Assembly (NCBI RefSeq): GCF_016458305.1
Contig: NZ_JAEMHL010000009.1
Location: 124,001 to 188,000, forward strand
Source: Geomonas anaerohicana
Lineage (GTDB): Bacteria; Desulfobacterota; Desulfuromonadia; Geobacterales; Geobacteraceae
Length of the DNA: 64,000 nucleotides
Direction: 5' to 3'
Of the stretch, positions 16,015 through 24,500 are shown one piece after another. Each line of letters starts with the position of its first letter. Position 1 is the stretch's first letter. A program made the position numbers and the translations under genes. The notes beneath the pieces are model-generated. The model saw only the letters and a list, made by a program, of their open reading frames with translations, did no database searches and had not been told where the DNA came from.

Positions 16015-17016
16015 TCAGTGGTGCAGGATCTTCTCCAGCTTGTCGGCGAGTTCGTGCGGGGCGTAGGGGGGCATGATCACGCCCTTCACCCCCGCCTTGA
16101 GTGCTTTGAGCACCGCGGTGCGGGTCCACTCGGGGGCGGAGAGGAGCACGGCGCCGCCGCTTTTGTCCACCATGGGCACCACGCGCTTGCAGATGGCCAG
16201 GTCGCGGTCCGAGGTCTGCTTGAGGTAAATGAAGGCGGCGCGCACGTCGCCCTGGGCGAAGAGCCCGGGGAGGTCGGCCCCGAGCGGCGCGTCGATCAGG
16301 TTCAGGCCGCTGTCGGCGAGCCCCTGCACCAGTTCTTCGCGCCCCTGGTCGTCCCCCAGCACCAGGATCGACGGGAGCGGAGCGCTCTCCTCGGCCACCG
16401 CCTCGACCTCGGCGACTGCCTCGACCGCAGCCTCCTCGGGCTGCGGGTCGAAGAGGTTGGCCAGCGGGTGGGGGATCAGGATGTCCACCATGTTCATCTC
16501 GTGCCCCTCGATCTGCAGGGGGGCACGGTACATCAGGTACTCGCCGTCCGGGAAGGGGACCTCGTCGCTGAGCGGATCGGTGCCGGGAACGTACTTCTGC
16601 GGCGGGAGGAGCTTCAGATGCACCTTGTCCGGCAGGTTGGGCTGGAACACCGAGTTGAAGGAGCCGATGATCTGGTTGGCGATCTCGCCGAAGGCGTCCA
16701 CGTCGTCCGGCTCCTGGATGGAAAGCCGGCGCTTCTCCTGGATCCTCGGCCCCGGGATGCCGAGCAGGATCGAACTCATGACGATGGTGTCGCCTAGCGA
16801 GAAGAGGAGGTAGAAGAAGCCGGGATACGCCTCGCGCGACTCCACCCCCACCACATAGATGGGATTGTCCTCGTCCCCAAGGTAGCTCTTGCGGTTCGTC
16901 TTGAGGACGTCGGAGGCGGCCACGGACATGGCCTGGCCCAGGAGCATGCTGCTCTCCTCCCCGGCCTGCTTCATGGCGGCGTCCAACATGGATTGTAGTT
17001 TTTCGAATGCAGCCAT
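16015..17016 (-). CDS. CheX/CheC-like domain fused to degenerate receiver domain
   Basis: A 333-residue cytoplasmic protein. Residues 1-185 form a CheC/CheX/FliY-like domain with the E-x2-N catalytic pair at E111 and N114 (DAFGEIANQII). After an Ala/Glu/Val linker (190-212) a response-regulator-like fold begins (PSILVLGDDQGREELVQGL) and ends AGVKGVIMPPYAPHELADKL. The acidic pair D222/D223 is present. The position of the phosphoacceptor Asp is hydrophobic (AAFIYLK) and the invariant Lys is replaced (IMPP). The phosphatase half may be active; the receiver half is probably a pseudo-receiver. It follows cheX by 11 bases. Confidence 0.8.
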   Translation of the reverse strand: MAAFEKLQSMLDAAMKQAGEESSMLLGQAMSVAASDVLKTNRKSYLGDEDNPIYVVGVESREAYPGFFYLLFSLGDTIVMSSILLGIPGPRIQEKRRLSIQEPDDVDAFGEIANQIIGSFNSVFQPNLPDKVHLKLLPPQKYVPGTDPLSDEVPFPDGEYLMYRAPLQIEGHEMNMVDILIPHPLANLFDPQPEEAAVEAVAEVEAVAEESAPLPSILVLGDDQGREELVQGLADSGLNLIDAPLGADLPGLFAQGDVRAAFIYLKQTSDRDLAICKRVVPMVDKSGGAVLLSAPEWTRTAVLKALKAGVKGVIMPPYAPHELADKLEKILHH

Positions 17017-17027
17017 TACCGTACCGC

Positions 17028-17537
17028 CTAGACTTCCTTCCTGAGTTTCAAGCCGACCAGGAAGCGGTCACCCTCGTTGGTGAAGGGGATGATGACGCAG
17101 TCGCTGTCGGCCATGGAGTTGACCGTGTAGTCCTCGCCGGAGATGACGGTCGGGATGGAGAGGTTGATGTCCAGCCCCCCCTTGGAGAGGATCTGCTTCA
17201 CGTAGCCACCGAGCATGTTGGCGATCTCGCCCAGGGCGTCGTTGACGTCCTCCCCTACCTCTTCCACGTCCATCCCCAGCATGTTGGAGGTGATCCGCAA
17301 GGCCAGGTGCTGCGGGCAGTGGATAGAGAGGATGCCGGTGTAAGTCCCCGCCAGGCCGACCATGCCGGTGACCGAGCAGTGGAACGAGGTGACCGGCTCC
17401 TTGAGGGGATAGCTGTCCTCCAGGGCCATCATCACCATGGTTTCGAACACCTCCTTGGTGGCGTTGATGACATAGGATGCCAGGTCCGCCTCCTCAAGGT
17501 GTGTCGCGGCTGCGATATCCTGGTTCAGGGACATCAT
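17028..17537 (-). CDS. cheX: CheX-type CheY phosphatase
   Basis: A 169-residue protein of the CheX family with the conserved E-x2-N motif at E104/N107 (NDALGEIANMLGGYVKQI). CheX dimers dephosphorylate phospho-CheY in the cytoplasm. The gene overlaps the CheY gene by four bases (ATGA), so it very probably acts on that partner. Downstream is a second, larger CheX-like protein, making two candidate phosphatases in one operon. Confidence 0.88.
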   Translation of the reverse strand: MMSLNQDIAAATHLEEADLASYVINATKEVFETMVMMALEDSYPLKEPVTSFHCSVTGMVGLAGTYTGILSIHCPQHLALRITSNMLGMDVEEVGEDVNDALGEIANMLGGYVKQILSKGGLDINLSIPTVISGEDYTVNSMADSDCVIIPFTNEGDRFLVGLKLRKEV

Positions 17538-17896
17538 AAAAGTCCTCCGAGCTTCTCGTTCAACTGGTCAGGCGTGAACGGCTTCTTGATGCTGTCACTG
17601 GCGCCGTTGCTGATCGCCTCTTTGAGTATGTCCTCGCCCCCCTCGGTAGTGATCATGACGATCGGGGTGTTGACCCCCTTGCCGCGGACGCACTTGATGA
17701 ACTCCAGGCCGTCCATGTTGGGCATGTTGATGTCCGACAGGATCAGGTCGATGGTTTTCCCCTCCATGGTGGAGAGTGCCTCGATGCCGTCGCCGGCCTC
17801 GTAAATGTCGTCGATGGCGAGCCCCGCCTGGCGCAGGCTGCGGGAAATGATCTTTCTCATGGTCGAGGAATCGTCCACTATCAATACGTTGCCCAT
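17534..17896 (-). CDS. CheY-like response regulator
   Basis: A 120-residue single receiver domain. The start at 17896 is preferred because AGGAGG precedes it; a frame start 12 codons earlier lacks this. All key residues are visible: D8/D9 (VLIVDDSST), phosphoacceptor D55 (LILSDINMPNMDG), T83 and K105 (SIKKPFTPDQL). It should be phosphorylated by a histidine kinase and dephosphorylated by the coupled CheX. The histidine kinase 113 bases upstream is a candidate donor, but the gap leaves this open. Confidence 0.92.
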   Translation of the reverse strand: MGNVLIVDDSSTMRKIISRSLRQAGLAIDDIYEAGDGIEALSTMEGKTIDLILSDINMPNMDGLEFIKCVRGKGVNTPIVMITTEGGEDILKEAISNGASDSIKKPFTPDQLNEKLGGLL

Positions 17897-17975
17897 GCTG
17901 TTATCCTCCTTGGCTGTTAACTGTGCGCGCACAGGGCGGCTTATTTTTTTCTGCGGGCTTCAGCCCGTGACTGCC

Positions 17976-18003
17976 TAATCGGCGCTTAAGCGCGGGAACT
18001 TTA
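17976..18003 (-). promoter_or_regulatory. Sigma-28-like promoter upstream of cheY
   Basis: On the minus strand TAAAGTTC and GCCGATTA are separated by 12 bases. The flagellar sigma-28 consensus is TAAAGTTT-N11-GCCGATAA, so each box has one mismatch and the spacing is one longer. It lies 80 bases before the cheY start. A hairpin CGGGCT/AGCCCG (17954-17967) follows in the leader. Use by FliA is inferred from the match and from the chemotaxis genes it would serve. Confidence 0.45.
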
Positions 18004-18009
18004 ACTTAA

Positions 18010-19047
18010 TCAGGACTTGAAGCTGCACCGGTCCTCGTGCAGCGGCAGGAGGACCGAGAAGCAGCTCCCCTTGCCGGCGCTGCTCTCGACGCGGATACTG
18101 CCGCCGTGCGCCTCCACGATCGCCTTGCTGATGGTGAGGCCGAGCCCGGTTCCCTTGAAGCCCTGGGCGCCCGAAGCGCGGAAGTACTTATTGAAGATGC
18201 GCGGCAGCTCGGTTTCCGGGATGCCGATGCCGGTATCGCTGACCCGGACCAGGAGGCAGCTGTCCTCGATGCTGCTGGTAACGCTGATGGTGCCGCGCCT
18301 GGGGGTAAATTTCACCGCGTTGCCGATGAGGTTGGCGAAGACCCGGGTGATCTGCTTGGCGTCCAGCTCCAGTGGCGGAAGGCCGTCGCAGAGTTCGCTC
18401 AGGAAGTAGGAGCCGTGCACCGCGGCCTCCTGTTCGCCGTCGCGGCAGCACCCCTCCAGGAGGGCACGGGCGTCGCAGGGCTGGCGGTCGATCTGCAACA
18501 GCCCCGCCTCCAGCCGGTAGGCGTCCAGCACGTCGTCGATCATGGAGAGCATCTTGACCGCGCTCTTGTCCATCTCCTTCACGAACAGGTGCAGCGAGGG
18601 GTCCATCTTCGATGGCATCTCACCCATGAGCGCCTGCATGTACCCCATGATGACGGTGAGCGGCGACTTGAGGTCGTGGGTCATCATGGCGACGAATTCT
18701 TCCCGCTGGCGTTTTTCACGCTTGTCGTTCGTGATGTCGCGCAGTTGGTACAGTTCCCCTTCCGGTGCGGCCCCGCCCAGGGGGGTGGAGCGGACCTGGA
18801 TCACGGCGCCGTCGATGCTGACTTCAACCGGCTCGTCCCGGGGGTTCTCGCTGAGCACCCGGTAGATCGGGGTCCTGAGCGGGAGCATGTCCACCCGCTT
18901 GCCCAGCACCTTGGCACGCTCGACGTGCAGGATATCCTCGGCCCTGCGGTTGACGAAGAGCACCGTACCGCCGGCGTCGAGATAGACCGCTCCGCAGTCG
19001 ACCTCCTCCAGCAGGCGCGCCGCCAGATTTTCGCGTTCCTCCTGCAT
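18010..19047 (-). CDS. Cytoplasmic PAS-domain histidine kinase
   Basis: A 345-residue soluble sensor kinase, started at the ATG at 19047 with GGAGG upstream; an earlier frame start 21 codons away is less likely. A PAS domain covers about 8-110 (GAVYLDAGGTVLFVNRRAED). The phosphoacceptor helix has H124 (VAMMTHDLKSPLTVIMGYMQ). The ATP-binding domain shows the N box (NLIGNAVKFTPR), G1 (SDTGIGIP) and G2 (GTGLGLTISKAIVEAHGG). No membrane helix is present. It lies just before the cheY-cheX operon on the same strand, and may signal to that CheY. Confidence 0.92.
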   Translation of the reverse strand: MQEERENLAARLLEEVDCGAVYLDAGGTVLFVNRRAEDILHVERAKVLGKRVDMLPLRTPIYRVLSENPRDEPVEVSIDGAVIQVRSTPLGGAAPEGELYQLRDITNDKREKRQREEFVAMMTHDLKSPLTVIMGYMQALMGEMPSKMDPSLHLFVKEMDKSAVKMLSMIDDVLDAYRLEAGLLQIDRQPCDARALLEGCCRDGEQEAAVHGSYFLSELCDGLPPLELDAKQITRVFANLIGNAVKFTPRRGTISVTSSIEDSCLLVRVSDTGIGIPETELPRIFNKYFRASGAQGFKGTGLGLTISKAIVEAHGGSIRVESSAGKGSCFSVLLPLHEDRCSFKS

Positions 19048-19235
19048 GCCACCTCCAGCTTCAAAGCCCTGTTTTTGCTTATCGGAAACTGTCTGCATAG
19101 CTTGAGCCAAAAGAACTGCAAAAGTTTACCAAAGAGAGGCGGAATGGGAATTATGGGAGGGATGGGAATTTTTGGGAGTAATGGGAAAACGGGAGATTTC
19201 CCAGGGGGTGCTTGGCGCGAGGGAGCTCTGCGGGG

Positions 19236-19276
19236 GGTATGCCCCCTCCCCCGGAGGGGGAGGGTTGGGGAGGGGG
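19236..19276. repeat. CCCTCCC/GGGAGGG hairpin repeat
   Basis: A GC-rich palindrome (CCCCCTCCCCC, GG, AGGGGGAGGG) with a further AGGGGGAAGG block lies just past the rhodanese stop codon. The same kind of hairpin occurs at about 2242-2262, within the PAP2 gene near 30155-30190, and twice at 62608-62725. It may serve as the 3' end of the rhodanese transcript. The rest of the gap (19048-19235) is AT-richer with repeated GGGA/AATTCCC motifs and no gene. Confidence 0.6.
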
Positions 19277-19284
19277 AAGGGCGA

Positions 19285-19671
19285 CTAGCGACCACCCAAC
19301 TGCAGCGGCAGGTGGTTGTTGTACCAGCCGACGATGCCGTCGGTCATGTTGTACACCTGCCGATACCCTTTCGAGGCCAGGAAGCTGGCCGCGGTGGTGG
19401 AACGGGCGCCTACCGCGCAGTACACCAGCACGGGGCGGTCACGGGGGACTTCCTGCACCCGCCGGTTCAACTCCCCCAGCGGGATCAGCTGCGCCCCCTT
19501 CAGGTGCGCCTGGCGATACTCGTCCGGGGTGCGCACGTCGAGCAGCACCATCTTGGGGGTCTTGGCCAGCAACGCCTGGGCCTGCTTGGAGGTGACGTTG
19601 GCGGGCTCGACGGCCAGGGAAAGGGAAGCGGTCAACAGCAAAACAGAAAACAGCATGGCGATAATTCTCAT
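19285..19671 (-). CDS. Periplasmic rhodanese-like sulfurtransferase
   Basis: A 128-residue single-domain rhodanese with a signal peptide (MRIIAMLFSVLLLTASLSLA). The active loop VYCAVGARSTTAA has Cys followed by the typical C-x5 loop. LLDVRTPDEYRQAHLKGAQL and GYRQVYNMTDGIVGWYNNHL match the domain edges. It would carry a persulfide in the periplasm; the substrate is unknown. It is 25 bases after the metallo-beta-lactamase-fold gene and probably in the same transcript. Confidence 0.9.
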   Translation of the reverse strand: MRIIAMLFSVLLLTASLSLAVEPANVTSKQAQALLAKTPKMVLLDVRTPDEYRQAHLKGAQLIPLGELNRRVQEVPRDRPVLVYCAVGARSTTAASFLASKGYRQVYNMTDGIVGWYNNHLPLQLGGR

Positions 19672-19696
19672 GTCTTAAACTCTCCTTGCGAAGTAA

Positions 19697-20527
19697 CTAA
19701 TCGACTTCGAGTACATACCCCACCTGCATGGCCTTGAACCCGCCCGGAAAGGCGGTGGCAAGCCGCGCGGCGGCATGGAACCCGGTGCAGTGCCCGGGAC
19801 AGATCTTCTTCAGCCCGTAGCGCTTCAGGGCCTTGATGGTCGCGTCAATCTGGGTCTGCGGCGAGAAGGCGAGATGGCATCCCCCCACCACACCGTACAC
19901 CTGCTCCACCCCGGTCTGCTGCCGCGCGAACTCCAGGGTGTTGACCACGCCGGCATGGCAGCAGCCCAGCAGCAGCAACAGTCCCTTCTCGGTCACGATG
20001 ACCAGGGACTGGTCATCGGTCACTCGGTCCCGTTGGCAGCCCTCTTCGTCGCAGAAAAGGCCCGCGTCCCCCTCCTCGAAGCCGGTGCTGCGCGGCACCT
20101 CGCCGGTCAGGAAGACGCCGGGGAGCACCTCGCGAAAGGCGTCGCTGTAGGAAAAGCTCGCCCCGAGCCCGGTGAGGAACTCCTCGGAGTACGGAACGCC
20201 GACCGAGCGCGTGCTCCCCTCGCGCAGCACGTAGCGCCGCGTGAAAATGTCGGGGTGCGCCAGTATCTTCTTCGGACCTGCCGCCTGCAATAGCGGCCAC
20301 AGCCCCCCGGCATGGTCGTAGTGCCCGTGGGAGAGCACCACCTGGTCCACGCTCTTCAGGTCCACGTTCATGCGCTGGGCGTTGTGCAACAGGGTGTGCC
20401 CCCCGCCGGTGTCGAACAAAAGCGACTGGTTGCCCGCCTGCACCAGTGCGGCAAAGCCGTGCTCCCCCAGGGTGCCGGAGATGGCCCCGGCAGTGTTGTC
20501 GCAGAGGACCTTGATGCGGCAGATCAT
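19697..20527 (-). CDS. Metallo-beta-lactamase-fold hydrolase
   Basis: A 276-residue protein started at the ATG at 20527, whose codon overlaps the DUF2892 stop (ATGA). The longer upstream frame only shadows that gene. The metal site motif HGHYDHAGG is clear, preceded by SLLFDTGGG, and later histidines lie in GCCHAGVVN and GHCTGFHA. The pattern fits the subfamily annotated as 7,8-dihydropterin-6-methyl-4-aminobenzene-phosphate synthase-like. That name is by similarity; the natural substrate is unknown. Its place between a DUF2892 protein and a rhodanese suggests sulfur or redox chemistry. Confidence 0.85.
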   Translation of the reverse strand: MICRIKVLCDNTAGAISGTLGEHGFAALVQAGNQSLLFDTGGGHTLLHNAQRMNVDLKSVDQVVLSHGHYDHAGGLWPLLQAAGPKKILAHPDIFTRRYVLREGSTRSVGVPYSEEFLTGLGASFSYSDAFREVLPGVFLTGEVPRSTGFEEGDAGLFCDEEGCQRDRVTDDQSLVIVTEKGLLLLLGCCHAGVVNTLEFARQQTGVEQVYGVVGGCHLAFSPQTQIDATIKALKRYGLKKICPGHCTGFHAAARLATAFPGGFKAMQVGYVLEVD

Positions 20528-20736
20528 TTGCGGCACTCTGCCGGCGGCAGCTTGGGCACGCCCAGCTTGTCCAGGATGGTCATCATCGGGCACCAGTTGG
20601 TGAATCCGGACTGAAGCAGGTTGAGGCCGATGAAGGCGGTGAACCAGAGCCAGCGCGGGTCGTGGTAGTGGGCCAGCGCCAGGGAAATAAGAGTGAAGGT
20701 GCCGGCAATCAGTCTCAACAGTCTGTCGATGTACAT
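20524..20736 (-). CDS. DUF2892 (YgaP transmembrane-like) membrane protein
   Basis: A 70-residue protein with two hydrophobic helices and the conserved pattern RLIAGTFTLISLALAHYHDP, then FTAFIGLNLLQSGFTNWCPM. This is the membrane part that in E. coli YgaP is fused to rhodanese. Here it is a separate gene followed, across a four-base overlap, by a metallo-hydrolase and then a rhodanese. The Cys-Pro in NWCPM is typical of the family. Confidence 0.9.
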   Translation of the reverse strand: MYIDRLLRLIAGTFTLISLALAHYHDPRWLWFTAFIGLNLLQSGFTNWCPMMTILDKLGVPKLPPAECRK

Positions 20737-20785
20737 AGGAACCTCCGTTTGCTAAAGCGGATTAGTGACCATCTTCCGCCGGTAA

Positions 20786-20938
20786 AAGTCCCCCTTGTCA
20801 AAGGGGGATTTAGGGGGATTTGATCTCGTTCCCAAGGTCCGCCTTGGGAACGCAAAGCCTCTCCGAAGTTCCAACTTCCCTCGGATGCAAAGCTGGAGCT
20901 TTGCGCCATATGGGGTTCCCAAGCTGGAGCTTGGGAAC
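20786..20938. repeat. Cluster of five palindromic repeat modules
   Basis: Five hairpins lie in a row in the gap before the DUF2892 gene. These are TCCCCCTTGTCAAAGGGGGA (from about 20789), GTTCCCAAGG/CCTTGGGAAC (20828-20851), GAAGTTCCAACTTC (from about 20864), GCAAAGCTGGAGCTTTGC (20887-20904) and GTTCCCAAGC/GCTTGGGAAC (20915-20938). The two GTTCCCAAG units are variants of one another. No gene was seen between 20739 and 21004. The first module has a relative at 59075-59093. Confidence 0.8.
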
Positions 20939-21004
20939 CAGGAAAAATTACCCGCCCTTGGGGCGGCAGCTAGCGGGCAGATAAACGCTAGTCGCTTTTC
21001 TGCA

Positions 21005-21436
21005 TCACCCTTTCTGCTGCAGCAGTTCGGCCACCTTGCCCGCCGTGTTGGCGGTGAATTCGACGCAACGCTTCTTGCCGTCGGCGGTGAGGGCCTTGCA
21101 GCAGGTGACGCGGTACTGATCCTTGAACCAGTGGTGCAGTTCCTTGGTGAGCGCTGCGGCCGCCTTGCGGTCCTTGACCACCAGGCCGATGGCCATGGTG
21201 CCGCCGGCAACCGCGCCGCAGATGCAGCCGGCGCCGGAACCGCCGCCGAAACCGGAAGCCAAGTGCACCAGCTCGTCGCCGGCCTCGGGCAGGAACTCGT
21301 TCTTCACCGCGGCCAGCACCGCCTCGGCGCAGTGCATCTTGCCGGAGCGGTAGAACCCTTCCGCCTCGTTGGCCACCTTCTCGGCCACCGACTCGCCGTT
21401 CACTTTTTCAGCAACATTCTTTCGCAACCAGAACAC
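21005..21436 (-). CDS. C_GCAxxG_C_C family redox protein
   Basis: A 143-residue protein of the C_GCAxxG_C_C family, a small cysteine-rich family of putative redox proteins common in anaerobes. Visible pattern: MHCAEAVLAAVKNEF, then ASGFGGGSGAGCICGAVAGG (the GC..CGA core), then VTCCKALT and KKRCVEF. Conserved cysteines suggest metal or disulfide chemistry, but no reaction is established. It has its own start after the palindrome gap and stands 93 bases from the RND operon end. Confidence 0.88.
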   Translation of the reverse strand: MFWLRKNVAEKVNGESVAEKVANEAEGFYRSGKMHCAEAVLAAVKNEFLPEAGDELVHLASGFGGGSGAGCICGAVAGGTMAIGLVVKDRKAAAALTKELHHWFKDQYRVTCCKALTADGKKRCVEFTANTAGKVAELLQQKG

Positions 21437-21452
21437 TAAAACCTCCTAGAGA

Positions 21453-21549
21453 CAGATTAAGACTGAGGTTGAGGTTAAGAAAACCTCCACCGGCCTTAAC
21501 CGTCGCATGCATGCTAGCTTTTTTTCAACCTAAACCTGGAGCTCAACCT
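21453..21549. repeat. Second heptad inverted-repeat element, overlapping RND gene end
   Basis: This is a relative of the fliE-fliF element. The left arm contains AGATTAAGACTGAGGTTGAG; the right arm, read on the other strand, contains CAGGTTGAGCTCCAGGTTTA. A centre with CCGGCCTTAACCG separates them. The right arm covers the last codons of the RND transporter, so that C-terminus is coded by the repeat. Confidence 0.65.
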
Positions 21550-24500
21550 GTTTTTTGTGCTTCTCCTTCCAGGACTGCACCATGAAATACAGGATCGGAA
21601 TGGTGATCCTGGAAAGCGTGGTGGAGGCGATCTCGCCGCACATCATGGCCAGCGCGAGCCCCTGGAAGATCGGGTCGAACAGGATCACGAAACTCCCCAC
21701 CACGACCGCCGCCGCGGTGAGCAGCATGGGACGGAAACGGACCGCACCGGCGTCGATGATCGCCTCGTCCAGCGCCATCCCCTCGCGGCGCCGCAGCTCG
21801 GCGAAGTCGATCAGGATGATGGAGTTCCGGACGATGATGCCCGCCAGGGCGATGAAGCCTATCATACTGGTGGCCGTGAAGAAAGCCCCCATGATGGCGT
21901 GCCCGGGCAGGATGCCGATCAGGGTGAGCGGGATGGGCGCCATGATCACCAGCGGCGTGGTGAAGTCCCGGAACCAGGCCACCACCAGCACATAAATGAG
22001 CACCATGACGGCGGCGAAGGCGGCGCCCAGGTCGCGGAAGACCTCGTAGGTGATGTGCCATTCGCCGTCCCACTTGATGCCGGGACGCTCCTCGCTCCAG
22101 GGCTGGGTCGCCGCGCGCTGCTCGATGCGGTAACCGCCCGGTAGCGGGATGTTGTCGATATCCTTGTGCATCTTGAGGATGGCGTAGACCGGCGCCTCGA
22201 TTTTACCCGCGACGTCGCCGATGACGTAGACCACGCTCTTCATGTTCTTGCGGTACAGCGACTTCTCCTCCACGCCGCGCACCACGCGCACCAGTTCGGA
22301 GAGCGGCACGTTCCCCTTGCTGCCGGCCACGTAGATCGAAGAGAGCGAGGAGACGTCGCTGCGGGAGCCGACCGGCAGGCGCAGGTTGATCCGGATCGGT
22401 TCCTTCTCCTGCGGTACGTGCAGCAGCCCGACGTCCGTCCCCCCCACCGCCAGCTTCAGGGTCTGCACCACCTGGGCGGCGTCCACGCCGGAAAGGGCCG
22501 CCTTCTCCCGGTCCACCTGGAAGCGCAGCGTGGGCTGATCGTCCTCCTGGTACCAGTCGACGTCGACCACGCCCTGCGTATTCCGGAAGATGTCCCGGAT
22601 CTTGCGGGCGATGTCCACGCGGCTTTGCTGGTCCGGGCCGTAGACTTCCGCGACCAGGGTGGAGAGGACCGGCGGTCCCGGCGGAATCTCGGCTACCTTG
22701 AGCCGGGCGCCGTAACGGTCGGTGATCCCCTTCAAGGTCGGCCGGATCCTTTTGGCTATGTCGTGCGACTGGCTGCTGCGCTCGTCCTTGCTCTCCAGGT
22801 TGACCTGGACCTCGGCCACGCTCGGCCCCTGGCGCAGGTAGTAGTGGCGCACCAGCCCGTTGAAGTTGAAGGGAGAACTGGTGCCGACGTAGCTCTGAAA
22901 GTCTGTCACCTCGGGCACCTTCCGGAGCGCGTCACCGAGTTCGGCCACCATGCGCGCGTTCTCCTCGAGCGTCGTCCCTTCCGGCGCATCCACGATCAGC
23001 TGCAGCTCGCTCTTGTTGTCGAACGGGAGCATCTTGACCGTCACGGCTTTGAAGTAGATCAGCGAACAGGAGAGGAGCAGGAGCACCACCACCATGGCGA
23101 GGAAGCCGTGGCGCACCTTGGTATCGTGCAGCAGCCGCCCCATCATGCGCCGGTAGAAGCGGGTCATCCAGGTCTCTTCCGGGGCCGCCTCGGTGCCGTA
23201 GTGCGACTCCCCCTTCATGAAGCGGTAGGCGAAGTAGGGGGTGACGATGAGCGCGATCAGGAGCGAGAAGACCATTGCCATCGAGGCGCCGACCGGGATT
23301 GGGCGCATGTAGGGGCCCATGAGCCCCCCCACGAAGCCCATCGGAAGGATGGAGGCGATTACCGCGAGGGTGGCCAGCATGGTCGGGTTGCCGATCTCGT
23401 CCACCGCCCGGACCGCCGCCTCCAGCGGCTTGAAGGTGGTCGTCGTGAAGTAGCGGTGGATGTTCTCCACCACCACGATGGCGTCGTCCACCAGGATGCC
23501 GATGGAGAAGATGAGCGCGAACAGCGTGATCCTGTTCAGCGTGTAGCCGATCCGGTTGAAGATGAACATGGTGAGCGCAAGCGTCACGGGGATCGCGATC
23601 GCTGCCACCGCGCCCGCGCGCCACCCCATGAAGACGGCGATCAGGATGGTGACCGAGATGGCCGCCAGGAACATGTGGAACAAGAGCTCGTTGTTCTTAT
23701 CCTTGGCGGTCTCGCCGTAGTTCCTGGTGACCGTGACCTGCATCTCCGAGGGAATCAGCTTCCCCTTCTGGAACTCGACCCGCTTCAGGAGGTCCTCGGC
23801 CACCCAGGTGGCGTTGGCCCCCTTCCGCTTGGCGATGGCGATGGTGACCGCCGGGTAGTCCGCGGCGCCACCCTTCAAATCTTTGTGTGCTGCGGCCGGC
23901 CCGAGGCCGAAGAAAACGAAATCCTTCGGCTCCTGCACCCCGTCCGTCACCGTGGCGACGTCGGAGAGGTAGACCGGACGGCCGTCCTTGACGCTCACCA
24001 CCAGGCGGCTGGCATCGGCCGGGTCGGAGATGAAGCCGCCGGCTTCCAGGCTGTACTCGCGGTTGCCCAAGGCGAAGGTGCCGGCCCGCTGCGACACGTT
24101 CCCCTTCTCCAGCGCCCCCATCACCGCCAGCGGCGTGAGCCCGTAGGAGGCGAGCCGGGCCGGGTCGAGCTGCACCTTCAGTTCGCGCGACAGCCCCCCT
24201 TTGATCTCCGAGTGGGCCACGTTGTCCACCTTCTGCAGGTCGTCGCACAGCTCACGTGCCACGCGGCGCAGGGCGTTGTGGTCGTAGCGGTCCGACCAGA
24301 GGGTGAGCGAGAGGATCGGGACGTCGTCGATCGATTTCGACACCACCAGCGGCTCCCCGGCGCCCGGCGGGAGGAGGTTGCGGTTGCTCATCACCTTGTT
24401 GTAGAGCTTGACCAGGGAGTCTTCCATGCTCTCGCCCACCAGGAAGCGGACCGTGATGATGCCCATCCCCTGACGGCTGGCGGAGTAGATGTACTCGACG

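Noticed and set aside
19111-19295. Open frame on the minus strand running from the rhodanese end into the histidine kinase
   Set aside because: It is a shadow in another frame and crosses the GC-rich hairpin; the kinase start with a ribosome-binding site explains the region.
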